A DNA stretch of 64,000 nucleotides. It comes from Corallococcus sp. EGB (GTDB taxonomy: Bacteria; Myxococcota; Myxococcia; Myxococcales; Myxococcaceae). The translations under genes and the position numbers were made by a program. The stretch spans positions 7,103,356 through 7,167,355 of the forward strand of contig NZ_CP079946.1 in the NCBI RefSeq assembly GCF_019968905.1, in the 5' to 3' direction. Below are positions 17,288 to 24,940 of this stretch, in pieces (the stretch's first letter is position 1; each line of letters opens with the position of its first letter). Below the pieces are notes generated by a model, which saw only the letters and a list, made by a program, of their open reading frames with translations, had not been told where the DNA came from and made no database searches.

Positions 17288-18052
17288 GTGGGCACACCGA
17301 CACGGTTGGATGGAAGGGTGTTCGTGTCGGGAACGCGGACGCTCTACGTGGGGCCCCTGGTCGCCACGCTTGAACGCAACGGCGGCGCCAACGCCACCTG
17401 GAGCATCACGCCCTGGCTTCGCGGGCACGCTCCCTCCCGCCAGGCATCAGGTGGGCGATCCGGCCAACATCTCATCTCCTACGGGGACATGGAACGCGGT
17501 CTACGTGCGCGATCCGTCGCTGCTGGACGAGCAGGCACTCCAATCGCTTCGCCCGGAGTTCTCGGGCACGTTGGAGGCCCGGCGCTGGCGGGGCTGGACG
17601 GAGCTGGCGCTGGGGGGGTTGCAGGATGGTGCCGGGCTGGCCCGGAGGGTGTCTCGCGAGCGGGGCGTGGAGGCCTTCTGGGTTCAGCTCCAGACCACCG
17701 CCAGCGTGCGCTGCATCGTCCACCATGACGCTGGAGAACTCTCGCGGCGGCTCGTCCACAGCGATGGTGGGTGGCGCACTGCCGAAGGGCGTCCACTCCC
17801 GTGGGAGGACTCGACGCTGTTCTCCCCACAGAAACTGGGGACTTGCTCCGCGCATCCGCCCCCTCCTTGCGAATCGGAGGAGAAAGGAACCGGAGCCGCG
17901 TGTGGCTCGCCCGCGGGTTGCTGCTGGGCGGTGCCGTGTGCGTGGCCCTGCTCGTCGCGAGCCGTCAGGCGCTGCTCCTTCTCACCGCCGTCGCGCTCCT
18001 GGCCACCGGAGCGTGGCTGCGCTTCGGACGAGGGCTCGGATCCGGACGCTGA
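17288..18052 (+). pseudogene. Frame-disrupted remnant, possibly two decayed genes
   Basis: GTG 17288 follows AAAGGAG and starts a frame (GTRTLYVGPLVATLE) that loses coding character after about 40 codons. From about 17480 a second frame looks genuinely coding (VYVRDPSLLDEQAL, RRWRGWTELALGGL, LPWEDSTLFSP). Around a C-run at 17827-17830 coding returns to the first frame (TETGDLLRASAPSLRIGGE) and continues through two hydrophobic segments (LLLGGAVCVALLV, ALLLLTAVALLATG) to a stop at 18052. A one-base indel at the C-run would join the last two parts. The first part resembles the N-terminus of AraC-type regulators only weakly. Alternatives: a sequencing error, or a separate 50-aa two-helix protein from GTG 17900. 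Confidence 0.4.
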
Positions 18053-18061
18053 CGCGCCAGA

Positions 18062-18088
18062 CGGGCGAGGCCGGGGAGTCCTCGCCCG
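18062..18088. terminator. Hairpin between converging units
   Basis: CGGGCGAGG and CCTCGCCCG form a perfect 9-bp stem with a 9-base loop, between the remnant stop and the stop of the leftward secreted-protein gene. No T-run. Confidence 0.5.
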
Positions 18089-18115
18089 CGAATGCCCTGA
18101 CAGGTAGCTCCCCCG

Positions 18116-18880
18116 TCACGACTCGACGATGAACGTGGTGGAGTCCACCCCGGTGTTGCCGGTGGCGGGGTCGTATGCAGTCACCGTGACTTCATATGCG
18201 CCCTGCTGCTGGACGGAGAGCTCTGCCTCGAAGGTGCTGGTCTTCCCTGCGTACTTCAGGGGGACCTGGGTCAGCGGCTTCCCATTGAGCTTCACCGTGG
18301 CCTGCAACTCATACCGGCTGGAGTCCCAGAGCCCCTTGGGCTCGGTCGGGCAACCGCACATGAGGGTGAGGTTGGCGCGAAGCGGAAGGGTGAGCTTCTT
18401 GTCTCCCGCGAGCTTGAAGAACTCATGAGCGGAGGGCGTCACCACACCCACCACGAAGCCAGGCAGCTCCAGGATGAGGCCATCGCCCTCGATGTGCTTG
18501 CCGGGCAGCAGCCACAACTGGGTCGTGCTGGTCGCGAGCGCCTGCCGCTGCGCAAGGGGCCCCGACACCTCCACCGTCACCAGCCGCGGCTCGGCGATGT
18601 CGAGGGTGGCCGTGAACTTCGCGGAGGACTCATCCGCGAGCGGAGCACCCCGCACTTGTGGCTGCTTCATCAGCGTCTGGGTGTTGCCTGTCGAGCCGGC
18701 GGTGACGCCATTGGCCAGCACCTGGCCGGTCTGCGCGTCCCGAAGCACCACTCGCGCGCCCCCCATGGACGTCCCGACGAACTTGCCGTCCCGGGCGCGA
18801 GCCCTCACGACCAGCCGTGTCTCCGCTGCAAAGGCTGTCGTGGAGAACAACAGCAAGGTCCCGAGAATGAGGCTTCGCAT
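18116..18880 (-). CDS. Secreted protein with Ig/FN3-like beta domains, unknown function
   Basis: A 254-aa exported protein with a clean signal peptide (LILGTLLLFSTTAFA, cut before AETRL). The mature part is beta-rich: an early ARVVLRDAQTGQVLANG segment resembles carboxypeptidase-regulatory-like folds, and the end (GAYEVTVTAYDPATGNTGVDSTTF) resembles an Ig-like strand pair. A CGCP motif lies near the middle. No family recognised. GGAG precedes ATG 18880 by 6 bases. It stands alone, with a promoter expected in 18881-19017. Confidence 0.65.
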   Translation of the reverse strand: MRSLILGTLLLFSTTAFAAETRLVVRARARDGKFVGTSMGGARVVLRDAQTGQVLANGVTAGSTGNTQTLMKQPQVRGAPLADESSAKFTATLDIAEPRLVTVEVSGPLAQRQALATSTTQLWLLPGKHIEGDGLILELPGFVVGVVTPSAHEFFKLAGDKKLTLPLRANLTLMCGCPTEPKGLWDSSRYELQATVKLNGKPLTQVPLKYAGKTSTFEAELSVQQQGAYEVTVTAYDPATGNTGVDSTTFIVES

Positions 18881-19017
18881 GACTCGCTCCGAATCAGAAG
18901 GGAAGATCTGAAGCGAAGTGCCATACCACAGCGGCCGGACGAACGAGCCCCGAGCCTCATCTTGCGGAGCGGCCTGCGTCAGTCGGCGCCCTGTCAGCCG
19001 GGTTCAAGTGGCGAGAT

Positions 19018-19056
19018 GCACTTCGCGCTGGGGAACGCTCCCCCAGCGCGAAGTGC
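19018..19056 (-). terminator. 16-bp perfect hairpin behind the heparin-lyase-like gene
   Basis: GCACTTCGCGCTGGGG and CCCCAGCGCGAAGTGC pair perfectly with a 7-base loop, 42 bases past the stop at 19098. One of the longest perfect stems in the window; no T-run. Confidence 0.7.
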
Positions 19057-19097
19057 TGCAAGCCGGGCGTGAGGCTGCGACATGGCAGCCATCCCGC

Positions 19098-20057
19098 TTA
19101 CACGCCGCGCCGCACAGCCTTCTGGCTGAACATCACGCGACCCGCGGCGGCACACAGGGCGGGCAGCCCCAGGCCGGCCATGGACTCACCCGTCGAGGAA
19201 CACCCGTCCTTCTGGGCGGGCGTGGTGGGGGCAGGCGTGTTGGAGGCCAGCTGGCCGCCACCGCTCGGCGGCTGCCCGGGGGCCGGGGCGGACGCCACCG
19301 GAGGAGGCGCCTCCACGGGCGCCGCCACCGGAGCGTCCTGCACGGGCGCGGGCGGCGGCATCACGTCCTCGAGGCTCGTCGCCTGGATCATGCCGTCGTG
19401 GTAGACGACGCCCGCGGGGCCCACGGCCGCGTCCCGATACAGCCCCTGCTTCAGGTAGTTCTGCATGCCCCAGTAGAGGGTGGCGGCGGGCGTCCTCGGA
19501 AGGACGAGCTGGCCGTTGTAGTACAGCTCGACGAAGCCGACGTTCCGGTCGGAAGACCACTTCACGTGCAGCACGAAGTCGAGCCACTTGCCGCGCTCCA
19601 GCGGAGCCTTCCAGACGATGCGGTCATCCCGGCCCTCGACGCGCAGATGCATGTTCTCGCCGCGCACGAAGAACTCCAGCGGCGGCGAGCCGCTGTTGCC
19701 GTCGTGATGCCACTGCGTGAACAACTGCCAGGTGTTCACGCTGGGGAAGTCCGGCGCGAACATCGTGCTCCACTTGTAGAAGTACTCGGTCCCCTCGGAC
19801 TCGTTGCCGTAGTGCAAGAGCTCGTTGCGGTTGCCACTCGCTCCGATTGGGTCGTCCCCCTGATACACCGTTGCCTTGAGGGCGAACCGGCCCTCGCGCA
19901 CGGGGTCCTCCACAATCTGGAGCCGGTTGGCCGCGACGGACTCGCGGCCCGTCCACTGGGAGAGGTCCCCCGATTCGAAGTCCCCGTGCCATACGGGCGA
20001 AGCCCACGTCGTCAGGGGGAGCACCATCAAGAGGGCCATCGTGCCTGCTCGCTTCAT
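19098..20057 (-). CDS. Heparin-lyase-I-like polysaccharide lyase with C-terminal sorting-type tail
   Basis: A 319-aa secreted protein. The signal peptide (LLMVLPLTTWA) is followed by a jelly-roll domain of about 215 residues resembling the heparin lyase I/polysaccharide lyase family (GDFESGDLSQW, NRNELLHYG, TWQLFTQWHHDG, LHVKWSSDRNVGFVELYYNG). A Pro/Ala linker follows, then DGCSSTG, a hydrophobic stretch and RRGV at the end. Cys-hydrophobic-Arg is the layout of MYXO-CTERM surface-sorting tails, though the hydrophobic core here is short and interrupted. Likely role: cell-surface binding or cleavage of an acidic polysaccharide. Single gene, ended by the hairpin at 19018. Confidence 0.75.
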   Translation of the reverse strand: MKRAGTMALLMVLPLTTWASPVWHGDFESGDLSQWTGRESVAANRLQIVEDPVREGRFALKATVYQGDDPIGASGNRNELLHYGNESEGTEYFYKWSTMFAPDFPSVNTWQLFTQWHHDGNSGSPPLEFFVRGENMHLRVEGRDDRIVWKAPLERGKWLDFVLHVKWSSDRNVGFVELYYNGQLVLPRTPAATLYWGMQNYLKQGLYRDAAVGPAGVVYHDGMIQATSLEDVMPPPAPVQDAPVAAPVEAPPPVASAPAPGQPPSGGGQLASNTPAPTTPAQKDGCSSTGESMAGLGLPALCAAAGRVMFSQKAVRRGV

Positions 20058-20272
20058 TCAGTTCCTTTCAGCGATGCGTGAGGTGTTCAGGACACGCCCC
20101 GGCGCAATCCTCTTCCCGAAACTGAACGGACAGGCCGCGCCACCAGTGGCCTGAAGGGCCCGCTGCCCGGCGTCGAGCAACGATTGCCTCCGCTGCCAGG
20201 GCGCTGCCTCCCAAGCCGATTGAGGTCCGAGGCGCGCGCGAACTACCACGCGGCCTTCACAGGGAGGCCCCG

Positions 20273-22942
20273 ATGGCGCGTGAGTTGAGGCTTGGGTGGA
20301 GCAGATGGGCGCTTGCCCTGGGTGTGCTCGTCACCCTGATGGGTTGCCGTGAGAAGGGAACACGGTCGGTCGCCGATCGAGACGCGGGCACCATCCGACA
20401 GACACCCACGCCCGGCGGGCCCAACGCGTCCCCCTCCGCTCCGGGTGACGGCGGGCCGGAAGGTCCCGGCTCGGATGCCACGCCGCCTGGTCCGCCCAAT
20501 CCCATCACCCTGGAGAATCAGAAGCCAGGGGACGCGGACTGGGCATCCGGCCGGAGCGCGGTGATGGGCGAGCTGGAAGTCTACGCCAGCCCCGAGTCCC
20601 TGGAGGCGGACGAGACGCTGAAGGTGAAGGTCTCCACCAACCTCGACAGCGCGCCCATCACCGCGGAGGTCTTCCGCATCGGTGACTACGGCGGCGCGGG
20701 CGCGCGGAAGGTGTGGAGCGGCGGGCCCTGGCAGGTGCGCCGTCAGGCGCCGTGCACCCGTATGCCCGCCACCTCGCGCGTCGAGTGCAACTGGCACGAC
20801 GCCTTCACCGTCCCCATCCCCGCGGACGGCTCGTGGCTGTCAGGCCTGTATGTGGTGAAGGTGTTGCGCCAGGACGGGTTCATGCGCTTCACGCCCTTCG
20901 TGGTGAGAGACCGGCGCAAGGCCGACTTCCTCTACACGCCGAACTTCACGACGTACCAGGCGTACAACACCTATGGCGGGGAGAGCCTCTACTCCGACGA
21001 CTCGCGGCAGATGCCGAGCGGCCGCGCGTGGGAGGTGTCCTTCAACCGGCCGTACCAGGTGATGGATGGCACCGGGAAGACGTTCTACCTGGATCAGCCG
21101 CTCGTGAGCTTCATGGAGCGCCATGGCTACGACGTCACCTACGCCACCCAGCTCGACTTCGTGCGCTTCCCCGACCTGCTGAAGGACGTCAACGTCTTCG
21201 TGCACGGCGGGCAGGATGAGTACTGGCCCGTCCAGGAGCGCGACCAGGTGGACGCCGCGCTGGCCCGGGGACAGCTGAGCCTCGTGTACTTCGGCGCCAA
21301 TGGCTCGTACTGGCGCGTCCGCCTGCTGCCGGACGCGCAGGGCACCGCGCTGCGCACCATCGCCTGCTACAAGAGCGAGCCCCAGAAGGACCCCGTCCCC
21401 TTTTCGACGACCCGCTACCGGGACCCTCCCGAGGTGCGCGCGGAGAACAACCTCTTCGGCGGCATGTACGAGGGCTGGGTTTTCTTCGGCTACCCGCTGG
21501 TCGTGAGTGATGAATCGCACTGGCTCTTCAACGGGACGGGGCTGAAACAGGGTGACGTGCTGCCGGGCCTCGTCGGCTTCGAGTATGACCGCGCGTTCCC
21601 GAACGAGCCGGGGTATCCGCAGGGCAACCGCGTCAGCTTCAAGAGCCCGGTCGTGAGCGGAGAGGGCCTCCCCTCCTACTCGACGGCCGTCGACCGGACG
21701 CTGCCGTCGGGGCGGCTGGTGTTCTCCGCGGGCACCATCTGGTGGGCGCTGGGGCTGACGGACAAGGCCCCGGGCGCGAGGGACGCGCGCGTGGAGCGCA
21801 TGACGCGCAACGTGCTGGAGCGCGCCTTGATGCACCGGCTCGCACAGGACGAGGCCGGGCCGCTCGAGGGGCCCGTGCCTACTCAGCCCGCGCCGATGGG
21901 CCAGTGGGCGGCCTCGGTGGAGGCCCATGCCGGACGCGTGGGCGAGCCAGGCTGGCAGGACGGCCCGGCGGACACGGCGAGGTTCCAGGCGCCCTCCGGG
22001 CTGGTGGTGACACGCACGGGGGAGGTGGTGGTGGCGGACACCCGCAACAACCGCATCCGCCTCATCCAGCAGCAGGGCGCGGACCGGATGGTGAGCACGA
22101 TTGCCGGCAATGGGGACCTGGGCTACCGCGACGGCGCGGGCAGCCAGGCGATGTTCCGCTTCCCCACGGCGGTGGTGGAGGGGCCGGCGGGAGAGCTCTA
22201 CGTGGCGGACTCGGGCAACCACGTCATTCGCCGGCTCGACCGGGAAGCGGAGGGGTGGCAGGTCACCACCTGGGCCGGGCAGGGCTATGTCGCGGGCTAC
22301 GCGGACGGAGGCCCGGCACGGGCGCGCCTCAGCCGTCCCATGGCGCTCGCCATCGACGCGGTGGGCAATCTCTACGTGGCGGACCAGGACAACCACCGCA
22401 TCCGCATGGTGCGCGCGGGCACGCGCGAGGTCATCACGCTCGCGGGCACGGGCACCCTGGGCACGACGGACGCGCCGCGGGGGCGGGATGCCAGCTTCGC
22501 GGCGCCATCCGCGATCGCGCTCAGCGGGGCGAGCGCGCTCTACGTGCTGGACGCGGCGAGCCAGCGCCTGCGCCGCGTGTCGCTGCAGGGAGCACGTCCC
22601 GTGGTGACGCTCACGGGCACGGGCGAGGGCCAGCCATTCGACTTCCGGGATGGCACGGGCAGCGAGGCCCGATTCCGCGCCCAGCTCGGCATGGCGATGG
22701 GCCCCCACGGCGAGGTGCTGCTCGCGGACACCGCGAACCTGCGGCTGCGCAAGGTGATTCCAGGCGACAGCGCGGCGACCACGCAGGTCGTCACCTTCGC
22801 GGGCTCGGGCCGCGCCGGCACGGCCCTGGGCCGCGCGGACGAGACAGACCTCGGGGCCCCCGCGGGACTCGCCTTCGACGCTGAGGGGCACCTCTACGTG
22901 AGTGATGCCTTCAACCAGGTCATCCGCGTCGTCACGCCATGA
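20273..22942 (+). CDS. Lipoprotein fusing a dimethylformamidase-beta-like domain to six NHL repeats
   Basis: An 889-aa lipoprotein (lipobox VTLMGC) with a Pro/Gly-rich linker. Residues of roughly 85-525 match the C-terminal domain of the N,N-dimethylformamidase beta subunit family (NFTTYQAYNTYGGESLY, RPYQVMDG, VHGGQDEYW). From about residue 570 six NHL blades follow (for example GEVVVADTRNNRIRLI, GELYVADSGNHVIRRL, GNLYVADQDNHRIRMV), enough for one beta-propeller. Other members with this domain are uncharacterised and need not act on formamides. AGGGAGG lies 6 bases before the ATG. It is a stand-alone gene and is unusual for the fusion of the two parts. Confidence 0.85.
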   Translation: MARELRLGWSRWALALGVLVTLMGCREKGTRSVADRDAGTIRQTPTPGGPNASPSAPGDGGPEGPGSDATPPGPPNPITLENQKPGDADWASGRSAVMGELEVYASPESLEADETLKVKVSTNLDSAPITAEVFRIGDYGGAGARKVWSGGPWQVRRQAPCTRMPATSRVECNWHDAFTVPIPADGSWLSGLYVVKVLRQDGFMRFTPFVVRDRRKADFLYTPNFTTYQAYNTYGGESLYSDDSRQMPSGRAWEVSFNRPYQVMDGTGKTFYLDQPLVSFMERHGYDVTYATQLDFVRFPDLLKDVNVFVHGGQDEYWPVQERDQVDAALARGQLSLVYFGANGSYWRVRLLPDAQGTALRTIACYKSEPQKDPVPFSTTRYRDPPEVRAENNLFGGMYEGWVFFGYPLVVSDESHWLFNGTGLKQGDVLPGLVGFEYDRAFPNEPGYPQGNRVSFKSPVVSGEGLPSYSTAVDRTLPSGRLVFSAGTIWWALGLTDKAPGARDARVERMTRNVLERALMHRLAQDEAGPLEGPVPTQPAPMGQWAASVEAHAGRVGEPGWQDGPADTARFQAPSGLVVTRTGEVVVADTRNNRIRLIQQQGADRMVSTIAGNGDLGYRDGAGSQAMFRFPTAVVEGPAGELYVADSGNHVIRRLDREAEGWQVTTWAGQGYVAGYADGGPARARLSRPMALAIDAVGNLYVADQDNHRIRMVRAGTREVITLAGTGTLGTTDAPRGRDASFAAPSAIALSGASALYVLDAASQRLRRVSLQGARPVVTLTGTGEGQPFDFRDGTGSEARFRAQLGMAMGPHGEVLLADTANLRLRKVIPGDSAATTQVVTFAGSGRAGTALGRADETDLGAPAGLAFDAEGHLYVSDAFNQVIRVVTP

Positions 22943-23489
22943 ATGAAGCTCCACCAGGCCTGCGTCCCGACTCCAGGAAGCAGGCCTGCTTCTGGGGCTA
23001 CAGCGCGTAACGCACGCGGAAGCCCTCGCATCAAGGACAGAGAAGTTCGTCGAGCCCCCGCCGAAGGCCACGCCAGCCGAACGCCGGGGGCCCCGAAGCC
23101 GCTGAAACAGGTCGCCGCGAAGGTGATGTTCTTCGTGTACCACACCGCGGCCTCGAAGGAGCCCTGGGCGTCGGAATCACTCCTGTACGCGGCGAGCGCT
23201 TCGACAAGACATGTGAAAGCCCGCTCAGAGGTCCGATTGAACCACCCACGGGCCAAAGCCCTGGATGCCCGCATAGAGCAAGCCCCGGCAAAGACAATCA
23301 AGCACATACACACGACTGCCCCATGTGCTTCCAAGACACTCCCATGACAAAGGACCTGTTCCATCCGCCCCATGGGTGAAACAACACCCACACATATCGC
23401 AGCCCATCATTCACGTGTGGGATTGGGTAGGCACTGCGCATGGACTATGAATGCGCCGCGTTCAAAACCTCTCATCCAGGAAACGCGAA
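22943..23489. other. Intergenic region of 547 bases with a decayed minus-strand reading frame
   Basis: It separates two rightward genes. Part of it (22998-23230) reads as a broken minus-strand coding sequence, described separately. The remainder, 23231-23489, is less GC-rich and should contain the promoter of the metalloprotease gene; no motif is clear. Confidence 0.5.
22998..23230 (-). pseudogene. C-terminal remnant of a frameshifted gene
   Basis: On the minus strand three frames must be joined to read a plausible C-terminus: SFEAAVWYTKNITF, then GVAFGGGSTNFSVLDA, then EGFRVRYAL ending at a TAG at 22998. The last segment has the look of a natural beta-rich C-terminus, and each junction needs a small indel. 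No start or upstream coding part is visible. No family recognised; it could be chance. Confidence 0.25.
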
Positions 23490-24725
23490 ATGCCCCGACC
23501 CATGAAGAAGCCCACGCCCCTTGTCCCCGCCGCGCTGGCCATGACCCTGGTGTGCAGCGCCTGTGGCGCTCCGGACGCACCGGAGAGCCCCCGTGACGAC
23601 CTCGCCACCACCTCCCGGAGAGGCGCCACGTTCGAGGAGTTCCTTTCCACCGTCCAGCGGGACTCGAACGGCCAATACGTCTACGACGGAGACATGCCAG
23701 CCCGTGACATGGCGGACCTGCGGCGCGCCTGGGAGCAGCTGTCTCCGAAGGACGGCGCCCTCACCGTCGATCAGCTCAACGCGGCGCTCGACAACACCTG
23801 GAAGAATGGCGAGCAGCTCAACCTGAGCTATTGCGTCAGCAACGACTTCGGTGCCAACAAACAGGCCATCGTCAATGCCATGAGCTCCGCCGGTGCCGCC
23901 TGGGGGGCGCAGCTGCTCGTCAACTTCGTCTATGTCGCGGCCCAGGACGCCAACTGCAACAGCCAGAACACCAACGTCTTCTTCGACGTCAGCCCCATCG
24001 TCAACGCCCCGTACACCGCCAGGGCGTTCATGCCTGGCTATGCACGTGCGCAGCGCACGGTCTTCATCACCAGCTCGGCGCTCAACAGCAGCTGGCCCCT
24101 GGCGGGAATCCTGACGCACGAGCTGGGGCATACGCTCGGGCTTCGTCACGAGTTCCTCCGCTCCGGCATGTGCTACGCGAGCAGCGAGCCCCAGAACTGG
24201 CGAGGCGTCACGCCTTATGACCCGGGTTCGATCATGAACTATCCCTATCCCGAGTGCGGCGGCACCGGTGGCACCAGCCTGAGCCAGAGCGACGTGGAGG
24301 GCGTCAGCCAGCTCTATGGCAGCCGCGTCCTGGCCCGCCCGGTCACAGCGACGGGCTGTGGAGAGATCGCCGCGGGCAAGGGGCTTGGCGTGGGGGAGCT
24401 GATCTACTCGTGTGATGGGTTGCACTACCTCTCGTTCACCGCGTTCGGGGTGCTCCAACTGGTCAAGGTGATCCCCACATCCAGCGGATATACGTATCAG
24501 ACCACCTGGTCCACGGCGGCCTCGACCAGTGGGCAGGCGGGCTATGGCATGTACATGCAGGGCGACGGCAACCTGGTCATCTACACCGGCCTGATGCGGC
24601 CCCTCTGGCATACCTACACCGGAGGCCGACCGGGCTCCACGCTGCAGCTCCAGAACGACGGCAACCTGGTCATCTACTCGCCGCAGGGACAGCCGCTGTG
24701 GAACACCGGCACGGGGGGACAGTGA
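23490..24725 (+). CDS. Lipoprotein metzincin-type metalloprotease with C-terminal B-lectin domain
   Basis: A 411-aa predicted lipoprotein (lipobox VCSAC). The catalytic domain carries HELGHTLGLRHE (210-221), the HExxHxxGxxH zinc motif of metzincins, and SIMNYPYPEC as the Met-turn, resembling M57/M12-like secreted proteases of myxobacteria. From about residue 300 a bulb-type lectin (B_lectin) domain follows, with paired MQGDGNLVIYT and LQNDGNLVIYS motifs; the consensus mannose-binding pattern QxDxNxVxY is kept in spirit (QGDGNLVIY, QNDGNLVIY). Likely a surface or secreted protease anchored to glycans, useful for predation (inference). ATG 23490 has AGGAAA upstream. Stand-alone gene. Confidence 0.88.
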   Translation: MPRPMKKPTPLVPAALAMTLVCSACGAPDAPESPRDDLATTSRRGATFEEFLSTVQRDSNGQYVYDGDMPARDMADLRRAWEQLSPKDGALTVDQLNAALDNTWKNGEQLNLSYCVSNDFGANKQAIVNAMSSAGAAWGAQLLVNFVYVAAQDANCNSQNTNVFFDVSPIVNAPYTARAFMPGYARAQRTVFITSSALNSSWPLAGILTHELGHTLGLRHEFLRSGMCYASSEPQNWRGVTPYDPGSIMNYPYPECGGTGGTSLSQSDVEGVSQLYGSRVLARPVTATGCGEIAAGKGLGVGELIYSCDGLHYLSFTAFGVLQLVKVIPTSSGYTYQTTWSTAASTSGQAGYGMYMQGDGNLVIYTGLMRPLWHTYTGGRPGSTLQLQNDGNLVIYSPQGQPLWNTGTGGQ

Positions 24726-24940
24726 CCCTGCCGTGAGCCACGACTTCTCACGTCACCGCGAGCATCCGGGTGGCGTGAGGCGCCGGGGCAACGGGATGAG
24801 GGGCGTGGACCTCACTGTGTGGGGGAGATCCATCGCCACGCACCACGGTTTCCACGGCGGCGTCCGCGCTCCGTCCGGGCGAGCGATGGAGTCACCTCCG
24901 TGTCGGGTTTCTGGCACAAGCATTGCCTTTGCGGCGGCGG

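Noticed and set aside
20840-23143. A 767-codon open frame on the minus strand
   Set aside because: It is antisense to the formamidase/NHL lipoprotein gene. Arg/Ala/His-rich composition, no motif and no ribosome site mark it as a high-GC shadow.
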